From the NCBI GenBank assembly GCA_025765595.1, contig JAIVFH010000301.1:1-30522 (forward strand): a stretch of DNA of 30,522 bases, read 5' to 3'. This DNA comes from Obelidium mucronatum. Lineage: Eukaryota; Chytridiomycota; Chytridiomycetes; Chytridiales; Chytriomycetaceae. A model generated the notes under the pieces. It was not told the DNA's origin and ran no database searches. It saw only the letters and a list, made by a program, of their open reading frames with translations. The translations under genes and the position numbers were made by a program. Of this stretch, positions 19,883 to 30,462 are shown piece by piece (the first letter of the stretch is position 1; each line of letters opens with the position of its first letter).

Positions 19883-20199
19883 GCCCCGGGGGTATGTACA
19901 AATATTGACTCATGATGCCATCTAAAGCTCTCTCTCTCTCTTTCTGGTAAAAGCTAAACCTCAAAAAGGGACTCATGCAATGTTACAATCAATGCGAGAA
20001 AACAACTTTGCCGTCGTCTTAAAAGTCCAATTGAGTTCCGATTACAGCATGATAGACACGCATCCCGCCAAATCCAAGGCATGAAGGCCCAATACGTTGT
20101 CAGTCTAGGCGACGCCAATTCTCTAATACATCAGCAAATCGAGACAGGGATATTTCTTTCAACTCTGCACAACCAAACCCACTTCATTTATTCAACACA
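19883..20199 (+). pseudogene. GPCR relic: partial, internally deleted copy of 15676-15913 and 17193-17275
   Basis: Bases 19883-20116 align by eye with the GPCR gene from the end of exon 4 through intron 15683-15758 into exon 5. Both share gggggtatgtaca, the ttgactcatgat block, a CT-repeat stretch, tacaatcaatgcgagaaaac and a near-identical run up to ctaggcgacgcc. The intron is present, so the copy arose from DNA and not from spliced RNA. After gacgcc the relic jumps to sequence like exon 9 (aattctctaatacatc against gattctctgatatatc). Small indels, such as loss of about 9 nt after gacagac/gatagac, destroy the frame. It has the same strand as the functional gene and lies about 4 kb downstream, with PEX7 in between. 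Confidence 0.85.
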
Positions 20200-20294
20200 T
20201 AAGGAAAACGGGGAGATAATAATCATTAAATCAAAAGCAAAAATCGCGACTTGAAAAAAACCCACATCTTTTGAGAAGGGGTCTCACGATTGCT

Positions 20295-20344
<50 letters not shown>

Positions 20345-20488
20345 CGCGGTTCATGTGAAGAAAAAGGTCGGCGTTTGCCAACAAAAACTGACGTCGCGAT
20401 GGGTAATTTTTCTCTCTCTCTTCCATTATTTTATCGTGCATTCTGTGGTGTGGGGAAAAATTGTCAGAAAATAGGGTCAAAACAAAAA
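20200..20488. other. Leader region of the kinase gene
   Basis: 289 bp containing a 41-nt poly(A) run and a CT-rich stretch before the kinase ATG. An in-frame ATG at 20375 would extend the kinase by 38 residues that show no domain character. Confidence 0.4.
20296..20336. repeat. 41-nt poly(A) tract
   Basis: An uninterrupted run of 41 A, about 150 bp upstream of the kinase start and about 100 bp after the GPCR relic. The length is probably approximate. Confidence 0.9.
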
Positions 20489-23222
20489 ATGACGACTGCT
20501 CTCGAATCACCACCTCCTTTGAATTCAGATCTTCCTGCGGCCATAGAAACAGAAAAACCAGAAAAACCAAGAAGATTAATTGAGCTCGAGTCTGTCCAGA
20601 CAATAACTGGCACTGAAAGCGACGATGAAACGGAAGAAGTCATCATCCCAATTCGACAGGAGCAGCTGGAAACCACCAACAATGCCACCAAACCTAAAAG
20701 AATCAAAGTTATATTTGGGACATGGATATTGGGGAAAACTGTCGGAACTGGAAGCTCGTGCACAGTCAAGGTTGTGACACATAAAGACATTGGGAAGAAG
20801 GTTGATATTTTAAGATTTTTTGATCCGACAGCTGGACTTTTCTGCAAAGCGTGCATCAACCGAATTTTTATTTATTTAATCCGATCGCTTTATGTAGTGC
20901 GTAGTGAAATCCATCCGAAGGCAGGCTGAAGACTCGTCGTCTCCACATCCACTTGTCCGAAACAAGGATGGAATCGCGTTACGAGAACACTTTATGATTC
21001 GCGAGGCCCTCGTCTGCGTCTCATTGGATCATCCAAATATCTTGAAAATGCATTCATATGTTATTGGAAAGAATCATTTTTACTTTTTCTTTGAGCATTT
21101 GGAAGGAATGGTAATGACCGACTTTGACTTGGAATACTACTCTCATGTGACTTTCAACAGGACTTGGGAGACTTTATAACTGAGCGTGGAAGAATGAATG
21201 AACCGGATGCGCGCTTTGTGTTTAAGCAGATTCTGAGTGCTGTTGGTGAGTGCGGAAAAAAGAAAATTATTTCAACTCTGAAAAAAAACATATACCCCAG
21301 AGTATACACATAAATGCAACGTCATCCATCGTGATCTCAAACTTGAGAATATTCGAATTCATCCCGTCACTTTGAAAGCCCATCTATTGGATTACGGATT
21401 TGGGACTTTTTATTGTATGTTTTCTATTTTCCAAATTCTATTTTCCAAGCACATAAACTCGGTTTAATACTCGGTTTTTTTTTGGTCCTAACACAATCTC
21501 TTGGTACCTGAAAGCTCCCAAATTCAAACAACATTCATCTTGTGGATCTCCTTGCTATGCGTCTCCCGAGATATATCTTCACAAACCCTATCGAGGCCCT
21601 GAAGTTGATGTTTGGAGTCTTGGAGTCTGTTTATATGGCATGATTGCATCGAAGCTTCCATTTGAAAAAGACTCTTTTGACGACTTGCATGAATGCGTAG
21701 TATCTGGAGAGTTTTTTATGCCAGAATACGCGTCACGAGGTTCGTTTAGTCTTGTGTTTTTTACCTTCTAATTTTTCTCTGAGTTGGGACTCTCATCACT
21801 AAATTTTAACATTCAGGGTTACAATCACTTCTCACTCATATGCTTCAAGTAGACCCGATCCACAGAATATCAATCGTGGATATCTCAAACTCACCATGGA
21901 TCCTGAACGACACGAATTGCTTGAAAACACCTCAAGGCATTTTACAGCCACAACTCCCAACACCTGTGCAAAGAATCAAAGCAATCTATCGGTCTAGTGC
22001 AGATGTCGCCTTGGGAACACTGTTTGGGAAACGTCCAGCGGGGGGGTCTGCTTTGGAACGAGGACGCGGCGTTGCTACGGCGTCGGGGGTCGCAGCGCTT
22101 TTGAAACCAACAAGCACCAGCGCTTCGTTGGCCGGAAATGTGTTTGCGACTGAATGGGTGGAAGATGTGTTGCGTATGGAGCGGCACACGAGAGCAGAAT
22201 TTTTATTGAGGGAGTTGGAGAGACGCGCTGTGCAGAGAAAATGGAGTTTGGAGCGGCAATGGAGAGCAGAGGGTCATATCCCACCACAATTCGAGAGTGG
22301 TGACATTGTCGTGTCTACCACCAAAAAAGCGGAACAAATGAAGCAAAAACGAAGAAGCGGGATAAAGACCTTTGTCAAACTAACCGAGTCGCTGATGGCA
22401 AGGAATAAGCCTGTTGCCGAAGGCACTGGTAGTGGTGGAGGAGATGTTGCGGTGATGGGAACGCCAACACCTGTTCGAACAAAAAAGCTGATTGACCGCG
22501 TCTTTAGGAGACCCATGAACTCTCCGTTGACAGCAAAAACTGGTATCGCGGAATCAGAGTCGTCAAAATCTGGGGTTTGGGGAAACAATAGTCATGTCCT
22601 ACCACTTTCTTTTGCAAGTCGTTGGAATATACGGTCGGAAGAGAAAGAGGGTCAGGAAATGGAACCACCAACTGAAAAATCTACCAAGAACGCGAATGTA
22701 AAGCGTCTTTTCCGCAAATGGGTGAGTCGGATTTAACCCCCTTGAAGACTGTAGCTAACTTTGTACTTGTACAAAAACAATCAGTCAACAATTCCTGCGT
22801 TTGTAGAAGAGTCCAATTCAGATCCAGTCGAAAAACAACCCCAGTCTGTGCCCGGAACAAGCCATATAACCCTATGTGAGGCCAGCAGTGGTGAATACCC
22901 TGAAACAAACAGCCAAGAAGACACTCCGGACTTTCAAACCTCTACGTCAAGTGCCACAAATACCATGTCTCGAGCGCGATTAGAAAATCACGCATTCCTA
23001 ATGCCTAACGGAATAGTGGATTGGTGGAGAAAGAGATTCGAATTGGAGGGTGTCATGAAATCAAAACGTCAGGATGTCAAACGACAATCGGAATTAAACG
23101 TTACACAAAGTACCGACGACTTTGACACTGAGAATGAATCGGATGCAGAATCTTTTGAATGCATTGAGCCCAAAGCTCGCCAGAGCATCTATCAACGACT
23201 GGGATGGAAACTAAAATTGTAA
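20489..23222 (+). CDS. CAMK-like serine/threonine protein kinase with long C-terminal tail
   Basis: Seven exons: 20489-20800, 20898-21110, 21161-21245, 21301-21414, 21515-21739, 21817-22721 and 22785-23222; continuous phase, 763 aa. The N-terminal 75 residues are acidic and disordered. The kinase domain starts at FGTWILGKTVGTGSSCTVKV (Gly loop), then CVVKSI (Lys108), VIHRDLKLENI (catalytic Asp215), LLDYGFGTF (DYG in place of DFG) and SSCGSPCYASPEIYL (SPE in place of APE). PYRGPEVDVWSLGVCLYGMI and a closing HMLQVDPIHRISIVDI complete it. The CGSPCYA pattern and GPEVDVWSLG point to the CAMK/SNF1-like group, near fungal Kin1/Kin4-type kinases. About 400 residues follow that are Ser/Thr- and Lys-rich with no domain I recognise. 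ATG 20489 is chosen since it opens the first sequence with kinase-like context. Confidence 0.85.
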
Positions 23223-23233
23223 AACCTCACATG

Positions 23234-23239
23234 AATAAA
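23234..23239 (+). terminator. Poly(A) signal AATAAA, kinase gene
   Basis: AATAAA 12 bp after the kinase stop, in the 103-bp convergent gap with the SREBP-like gene. Confidence 0.45.
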
Positions 23240-23325
23240 CAGAATATTGCTTTTGACTTCATTTATGATAACAACGATACCAACCAGGAGAAAACATATT
23301 ACAAAATTGGAAAAGAAAAAAGGTT

Positions 23326-26300
23326 TCATACAGCGTTCATCCAACCAACCACACATTGCAAATGATCATTTGCCCGATGCTTTGAACCTCCGCCATAAAT
23401 CTTTGAAACCAGCTGTGGTAGAATTTTCCTCATTCTCGCCACAGCTTTCAATTTGAGAACATCAACCCCATCTACACCTTCCAAAGTACTCAACACCCAA
23501 CTCAATGCAGTGAATTCGACACAGAATATACTCCTCTCTTCACAAGTTACCGAATCCTTGCAAAGCAGTAAATCTTCGAGGCGATAGACGGACTCCATCG
23601 CCAATTCGTACCGCTGAGCCTTCACCATTGCTGTGATGAACATAGACACGCTTGCAATCTTTTTACTAAGCGAGCTGGAAGATTGCAAGCCATTGCCCAA
23701 TTCTAATAATTGCAACCACTGAGAATTAAGGCTTGCTGGAGTTGCGATTTGTTGTCGCCAACATGACATAATGGCAAGTGAGCTGGAGACAAAAGCCGCA
23801 GAAAACTCTAAACTCTGTGCGTCCTGAAAGATGTGAATCAATTTCTGCGTCGTTTCGAAAGACTGTGCAGAAACCGGTGACTTGTTTGGACAAGATACGA
23901 TGCTACTGCTTGATGAATGGAAAATATCCAGTAATTGTGATTCCAATTGAGATTGGAAAAACTTTTCAAGTAATGTTTTCGCAGTTGATGATGGAACAAT
24001 CCAATCATCTGTCTCAAAAACTTCGTTGATAATTTCACGAGTCCAGAAACTATTGGATTTGTTGCTGACAAAGGATTCGGCCAACCAACGAGGAAGAAGT
24101 CGGTTTTGGACGTGATGATCCACAGTTGCTCGATCAAAGTTGGCGAGGACATCCTGTATACTCGTAATGGCGTCAGACCAAAGCCAGCCACTAAGAGATG
24201 TAATGATTCGAGTGTAAGTGGTAGAGACTTGCTCCTTGTGGATGGAGAGCCGAAGTGCTAAGGCAGCAGAGAGCTTGATTTTACAAATTTCCAAGGGTGA
24301 AAGTGCGCTTCCAGCCATAGACGCATGAGACAAAGTCAACAGGGTGATGCGGAATATTTGCAGCATTTCGACCGACGAACCTATGCTCAGAAAAATTAGC
24401 TTAATCGGTAGCGATAACGAGAACTACTTACCATCTGCCAAAGAATCCAATGTCTGCACCCCTTTCTTGGCTACCAAAGCGTGCCATTGGAGTACCTTGT
24501 CCCGACGACCAATTGTCAACACCATATCCACAGCATAACCAAGGCCCAACAAATAGCAAGCTACAAAACGAAGGACTTCAATCGAACACCCTGCGACTGA
24601 AGCATCCATCGAAGCACCATAAGAAATCATGGATGACGCTGTCAGCTGTTGTAGCTGGATCAAAGCATCCACGTGACTCGATAAGTTCGATTCTTGTTGT
24701 TTGGTAACAGTTTGCGCCGAGCGTTTCTTTGTGTAGCTTATGCGACGTAGGGCCAAAGCAACTTGAGAGAGAGCAATAAGCAGCACAACGAATTTAACTG
24801 TCCACCAACTTGCAGCCGCAAGAACGCCAATCATACCAGATAGCTCAATTCCACTCAAAATCAGCTTGGAGTCTTCATTGGTACCAGAAGGACTTCTGCG
24901 TCCTAGCATTCTTCCAGTGACATGATCATGCAACGAGGATGCACCACCATTGACATCAAAAGGAGACGGGGCATATAAAACAGATGCACTCATGAACATC
25001 ATAGCCAATAGACGGATTCCGGAATTGCTGCTGGAACCAGAAGACGAAAAATCTGCTGAGATATCGTCATTTCCAAAGTCAAACAAATAGTTGAACATTG
25101 AAGCATTATTTGCTGATTCAGTGGATTGAAAGTCGGCTGTGTCGAGCAGCATATCACTTCCGCTTCCAATCAAGCCAGGGTGTTGCGCATTTGCAAGGTC
25201 CATGGCCGTCAAGCCCATAGGAAACCCAAGCCCCTCAAACGCATTGTCTGGAGATAAAATTGGGGGCGAGATTTTTTCGGTTGCAGATCGAGTGGGTGAC
25301 AGAGTAGCTGAAGGAGTTGTGGGCGGTGGTGAGACTGAAGAATGAGAAAGAGATTTGAAAGCCGCTTCAACCGATGCAGATGCGGCAACAGCTGCAGCCA
25401 CTTGATACTGTTGCTGAATAGCGAGCCATTGCTGAATCTGTTGCTGTTGCTGTTGCATGAGCGCAATTCCCGCCCCTAGATTTCCAGCAAGATCAGCCAC
25501 TTCATTGGCTTTTTGAGTATCGGCTACTTTCTGACGTTTTTGGGCAGGCGGTAGAGGGGTGGTAGTTTGGGGTGATTCTGGCACGTTTGCGAAAAACTCT
25601 TTGACCAAGATATCCCCGTCGGCTCCAAAACGTTCCACGACTCGAGCTTTGAAAGCATCCATGGTTCGGAGACGACTTTCTAACTCCTGAATGTACTCTG
25701 TTGCTTTCATCAAGATTGTACCCTTATTGAGGCGACCACCCGACGGATTTCCCTGTTCGTCCTCTGACCCATCTTCATCATTTTCCGCCACTGCGGTCTC
25801 TCCAGCCTTCTTTTTGCCACCATCAGATCCAGGTACATTGAGCGATGGAACAACGGATCGAAGTTCTGCAATTCGAGCGTTTAGGTTGTTTCTGTATCTG
25901 CGTTCAATCACGTTGTGGGTAACTCTCCGCTTTGGGTCCTTTTTCTCGCCAGTCGAATCGGAACCGTCTTTTTGCACCTTCTCTTTTTCTTCTTTTTCTT
26001 TCTTTTTGCGTTCTTTCTCGCTTTTATCGATTGGCGGTCGTCCTCGTTTGCGCTTAATTGGGTTTGAAGGGTCCGTCGGTGCTTCAGCAGCTGGAAAGAA
26101 CAGTGATTGGTTTTGACGAAGATGTTAAACTAACGCATCAACGAAAGTACTGGCAGTAACTACACACCTTTGGCGGCAGATGGGGTCTGCGTTACGAAAG
26201 CAGAAGTATCAAGGACCTTGGTTGCAAGGAAGCTGACATCAAGATCGCCAGTAAGAGCAAAAGAATCAAGACTTGGCGATATAAGGCGATTATCAGTGTT

Positions 26301-26434
26301 GTCGGTTCCAGGGGTCACCTAAATCACAGGTGTTAAAACATGCACAGGAGCATCAGACTGAAACCTACCATCATCTCCTGCCATTGTTGCATCGCGTCCG
26401 AGTGCGCTTCAAGTTTTTGTTTTGATGGCGCCAT
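23326..26434 (-). CDS. SREBP/Sre1-like membrane-tethered bHLH transcription factor
   Basis: Four exons on the minus strand: 26434-26369, 26318-26168, 26090-24432 and 24380-23326, in phase, 976 aa. SREBPs sit in the ER membrane and release an N-terminal bHLH factor on sterol or oxygen depletion. The bHLH starts at RRVTHNVIERRYRNNLNARI; Tyr138 in ERRYR is the SREBP hallmark. Helix 2 is NKGTILMKATEYIQELESRL. The loop is stretched to roughly 40 residues by an acidic, Gly-rich insert. A basic Lys/Glu stretch (about 97-111), Gln-rich (MQQQQQQIQQW) and Ser/Pro-rich regions follow. Two hydrophobic spans at about 431-447 and 489-520, with a loop of about 40 residues between, fit the SREBP hairpin. The C-terminal 450 residues are alpha-helical and presumably bind a Scap-like partner. 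ATG 26434 starts a short first exon, MAPSKQKLEAHSDAMQQW. Confidence 0.87.
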
Positions 26435-26849
26435 GGATGATGTAGTGAATCGTCTTGATATTGACTTTTGTTTGGTGGTCTGATGTGTTCAATTTCAAGA
26501 AATCGCACCTTTATTCCATCACACTCATTGACAATACTGCCACAAGTAAATGATGCTATATGAACTTAAATCAAAACAGCGATTCTTCTTGCCAGACAGG
26601 GAGTGCAGTTTGATAAACGCCTTTCAGACATCATATGAGGATATTATGTTGAGCGTACAAAGATACTCTCTCAGTAATTGAAAAACTTGCGGCTCATCCA
26701 GCCTCTCTGGCTTGCCGTAACGGTGCTTGCGGTGAGTGTTTTTTTTGTAAGTGCATTTCTTGAGTGCTTCGTGATTAAATCCGTTCAAAGGATAAATACC
26801 TCAACACTTGCCAACTTATCTGCTCATTCCAAACAATCACAAAAACAAC
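26435..26849. promoter_or_regulatory. Divergent promoter region, SREBP-like / UNC93-like
   Basis: 415 bp between two divergent start codons. A TATA-like gataaata lies about 60 bp upstream of the UNC93-like ATG. An E-box-like CATATG lies near 26630. No sterol-regulatory element of the classical ATCACCCCAC form was seen. No ORF with coding character is present. Confidence 0.4.
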
Positions 26850-28229
26850 ATGGGTTTCTTCGATACTCTCAACCAAGCTCGTACTCAAGTTTATGTCATC
26901 TCCTTCGTGTGCTTCTTGTGCCCAGGAATGTTCAACGCCTTGAACGCCCTCCCAACCGCCGGTCCAGCTGCCCAAGAAGTCAAAGACAAGCAGAACGCTT
27001 CCCTCTACTTCTGCTTTGCCATCATGGGTCTTCTTGCTGGTGGTCTTAACAACATTTTGGGTCCACGTATTCTTGCCGCCATTGGTGGAACTGGTTACGC
27101 CATCTACGCTGCTGCTCAATACAACATCTTCAAGGTCCAAGGGCCAAACGGCACGGACCCTATCACCGATGGTGCCAACACTTTCTCCATTTTCTCCGGT
27201 GCCTACATCGGTCTCTGCGCCGGTATGCTCTGGGCCGCCCAAGGACAGATTTGCTTGACCTACCCAACTGAATCCCAGAAGGGAACCTTCTTCGCTACTT
27301 TCTGGGTTATCTTCAACTTGGGAGCTGTGCTCGGTAACACCATCGGAACAATCCTCTCCTGGGGAGCTGGTCCAAGTGGTTACGCTATGAACGACGCCAT
27401 GTACTTGATTTTCATTGTCCTCATGGCCTGTGGATCCGTTGTCGCGTTCCTCATCCAGCCACCAGGTACCATCATCCGTGAAGATCAGACCCAAGTCGAA
27501 ACCCCACCAACCAACGTCCTCCGTGAATTCGTCGAAGTCCTCAAGCTTTTTGCCAACCCAGCTATGTTGACCATTTTGATTCCATGCATGGCTTCCAACT
27601 GGTTCTACACTTACCAATTCAACCCCTTCGGTGACTACTTCACTGGTCGTACCAACGGACTCAAGGCTATCTTCTACTGGCTCGGACAGGCTGTTGGTGC
27701 CTGGGTTCTCGGTACAATGTTCTTGGACAACACCAAGTACACTCGTACAGCCCGTGCCTGGACTGGAGTCTACTTGATGGCCGGTACCACTGTTGTCTTC
27801 TTTGCCGGAGGTGCCGCTTTCGAATACACTGCCTCTGCCAAGGACTTTGTCAAGATTGATGCTGGGACTGACTTTGGCCGTTTCATCGGACCATTCATTT
27901 TGTACGTATGCTACGGACTCTACGACGCGTTCTTCCAGGTTTTCACCAACTACCTCATTGGGGCCATCTCCAACGACTCTGAAACTCTCTCCCGTTACGC
28001 TGGTTTCTACAAGGGTACCCAATCTGCAGCTGGTGGTCTCTCCTGGGCTTTGAACGGTTTCGTCTTTACCAAGGCCAATGGAAACAAGTTGACTTCTACT
28101 GCTCAGTTCTGGGTCATGGTCGTTCCTTGTTTTGTTTCCTTGATCTTCTTTGCCATCTTCACCAAGACTTTTGTCAAGGACACTACTGACGAGAACGCCG
28201 AAAGCGGATCTTCCATCAAGGCCCATTAA
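26850..28229 (+). CDS. UNC93-like MFS membrane protein
   Basis: Intronless 459-aa polytopic protein of the UNC93-like branch of the major facilitator superfamily. The opening ARTQVYVISFVCFLCPGMFN followed by ALNALPTAGP is the UNC93 first helix and its conserved loop. Around eleven to twelve hydrophobic spans follow, ending in a short KDTTDENAESGSS tail. Animal UNC93 proteins assist receptors or ion channels; fungal members are unassigned transporters of the plasma membrane or vacuole. ATG 26850 is preferred over the in-frame ATG 26808, since AACAACATGGG gives a strong context and the upstream 14 residues are not conserved-looking. Codon use is strikingly biased to C-ending codons (TTC, ACC, GCC, TAC, GGT), a sign of high expression not shared with the neighbours. 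AATAAA at 28315-28320 is its likely poly(A) signal. Confidence 0.85.
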   Translation: MGFFDTLNQARTQVYVISFVCFLCPGMFNALNALPTAGPAAQEVKDKQNASLYFCFAIMGLLAGGLNNILGPRILAAIGGTGYAIYAAAQYNIFKVQGPNGTDPITDGANTFSIFSGAYIGLCAGMLWAAQGQICLTYPTESQKGTFFATFWVIFNLGAVLGNTIGTILSWGAGPSGYAMNDAMYLIFIVLMACGSVVAFLIQPPGTIIREDQTQVETPPTNVLREFVEVLKLFANPAMLTILIPCMASNWFYTYQFNPFGDYFTGRTNGLKAIFYWLGQAVGAWVLGTMFLDNTKYTRTARAWTGVYLMAGTTVVFFAGGAAFEYTASAKDFVKIDAGTDFGRFIGPFILYVCYGLYDAFFQVFTNYLIGAISNDSETLSRYAGFYKGTQSAAGGLSWALNGFVFTKANGNKLTSTAQFWVMVVPCFVSLIFFAIFTKTFVKDTTDENAESGSSIKAH

Positions 28230-28513
28230 ATAGATACAAATTTTTGCTTTTTCGTTTGCCAAGTTGGCTTTTTGTTGCCTTGGTCTTCTTTGTTGTGTGT
28301 GTGTGCTCCTCCTTAATAAAGAGGATCTATGCTTACTCTTTTGTTATTGGTTATGTTAATATTATTTACCTTCCCTGGTGTTCGGTGTTGGTTCACCACA
28401 GCCACAATGTGGTGAAGTTCAACACCACCACAATCACTATAAGAATACAGGGAATCCCTCCCTCCTTAGTCACCCAAAATTATAGCACCAAAATTATCGA
28501 CAAAATCATTTCC
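28230..28513. other. UNC93-like 3' UTR and next promoter
   Basis: 284 bp. AATAAA at 28315-28320 is in the first third. The frame upstream of ATG 28514 is open from 28244, but it overlaps the 3' UTR and has low-complexity hydrophobic content, so it is read as non-coding. Confidence 0.5.
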
Positions 28514-30462
28514 ATGTATACAACAACACGCGGAGTCTATGCTCTCCAATCACCACTCTTTGACGCTGAGATTCCAACCTCAACCGTCCCGCAATCCCTA
28601 CAGGCCCAACAACGCAAACGAGACGGCCCCAACACCCGTCACTGCACATTAATCAACCCCAAAACCGAATCAGCAACACTTGAAACCTTCAAAAAGCACT
28701 TGCCCGAACTTCCAAATGACCTGTCAATCTTGATTCTTGGATTGGGAACTTGTTTGAAATCCAAAACCTTCTTTTTGGTCACTGCGAGCGCTCAAGTGCA
28801 GCTTGCAAGAGCCAAGGCTGGGTTGGGATGGAAGGATTTGCACGTCACTGTTGGATTTGATGGATCAGATGCACACGAGCCAGATGCGTATAAGGGACCG
28901 CGATCGCTTCTTTCAATGAATCTAAACGGAGAAGACATGTTCTGGGAGCGGGTGTACTTGTCTTTGGTACAGCATTGGAAGTTGTTGAGTGGGTTCGATA
29001 AACTGCGAAGGGAACTAGAGAGGTTTTGTCTTGAAGTGATTGAGATTGGACTAAAGGAGTGCGATGTAGTCGAAATGAACGTGAAGATGATGCTCTTCAG
29101 GGCCATGGTTCATGCTCAATCGCATCGTTGGAATGAGGTGCTTGCAGACGGGGTTGGGGCGTTGCAGCTGGACTGTGAGAGCTTGGAGGCGTATGCAAGA
29201 ATTTGTGAGGCGGCGTTTAAGCTTGAGATGTGGACGGTTTCATTAATGGCTGGCTGGAAGTGTTATTTGCGGGCAACTGGGAATGAGAAAGTCAAGTCAA
29301 AGATGTTTGGCATATTGAAGAAGCTCTATGTGAAAGGGGTTGTCAATTTAGAAGTGGTGGATGAAGAGTCAACGGGTTATGAGTTCAATGCACTGAAATT
29401 GACGACGGCGGAAGAGTGGGCAGAGTATCGCGATTCCCGGGTCGCGTTGATTCAAGACTCGATTTTAATCGAGCAATCGAATGCGGTCATTGCCAAACCC
29501 AAGCTTTTGTTAAACAATGGCCACAAACTGCCGAGGCGATTCTCCTGGGTTGTCCCTCTCTTGCTTGCGGGAATGAGTACCCCGAAATGTGCAGAAGATA
29601 TTCATGCCTTGAAAATGCTTGGAATTCGGACTGTTATAACGCTTACTGAAGAAGAACCTCTCCCGAAAGAATGGTTCGAGCCTCTGGACGTAGCAAACCA
29701 CTTTTGGCCAGTCACGAATTACTATCCACCTTCTATTGCCCATGCCGATCGCTTCAATCAAATTCTTTTGCAGCATCATCATGAAAAGAAGGGGGGAATA
29801 CTTGCTCACTGTGGTGGTGGAATTGGTCGTGCTGGATCATTGTTGGGAACTTATTTGATTCGCTATGGATTATCGTCCCCGCCTCCAATCTGCAACCGAT
29901 GTGAAATGAGAATGCCGATATATTGTGAGGACTCTGAATGCGCGTTTGGTACTGGCCCACAAATGACAGCAAGAGATGCCATCAACCTATTAAGAGCAAT
30001 TCGGCCAGCCAGTATTGGTAAGGAGTTTTGATGATGATTTTTTTTCAGGCTACTTCACTAAACGTTGCTCGTATTTCAGAAACCGAACACCAGGAGCACT
30101 TTCTATCCGACTTTGCATCTGAGTTATTCAAACGAAGTGGTTTACAGCAACGACTTTACAGTCCTCTAGATCAAGAAACCACAGGAGTAGCAGGCTCCGT
30201 TAAATGCATGGGACAACGAACCCCATCCCCCTTAGTGCTTGTTCTTTGTGGATTGCCGGGCAGCGGGAAGAGCTGGTTTGCGGAAACTCTGACGAAGCAA
30301 TCGAAGAAATGGACCTCTATATCTCAAGACGAGCTTCAGTCTAGAGACGCCTGCGAGCGCGCTGCAGGAACTTTGGCAAAAGAGCTTGGGAATCCCACTT
30401 GCGTTGTCATTGACAGATGTAACCCGACGTCATCTGAAAGAGGCGATTGGCTTAACTATTAG
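28514..30462 (+). CDS. Swiss-army-knife-type RNA-repair fusion: 2H phosphoesterase, dual-specificity phosphatase, P-loop kinase (C-term broken)
   Basis: Exons 28514-30017 and 30080 onward (intron 30018-30079, GTAAGG..CAG). The N-terminal domain opens MYTTTRGVYALQSPLF and has two HxT motifs, HCT (43-45) and HVT (110-112), as in 2H phosphoesterases that open cyclic phosphates. A helical region of about 200 residues follows, then a dual-specificity-type phosphatase with HCGGGIGRAG (Cys433, Arg439). Directly after it comes an unusual Cys cluster (Cys460, 463, 471, 476), a possible zinc site. The third domain is a P-loop polynucleotide-kinase-like unit: CGLPGSGKSWF (559-566), then VVIDRCNPTSSERGDWL. 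This order fits the Swiss-army-knife RNA-repair proteins proposed for eukaryotes. The listed end is TAG 30460-30462, but homologous-looking coding continues past it in other frames to the window edge, so this is not the true C-terminus. Confidence 0.72.

Noticed and set aside
20200..20340. Processed retrocopy of the GPCR with poly(A) tail
   Set aside because: The relic keeps an intron, and the sequence before the 41-A run does not match the GPCR 3' end, so the poly(A) is an independent tract.
26775..28262. 495-codon open frame antisense to the UNC93-like gene
   Set aside because: It mirrors the biased codons of the sense gene: C-ending codons on one strand suppress stops on the other. Its translation is Glu/Ser/Gly-rich without domain or start context.
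28244..28513. 90-residue N-terminal extension of the RNA-repair-type protein
   Set aside because: It begins 15 bp after the UNC93-like stop and covers that gene's poly(A) signal; the family start fits ATG 28514.
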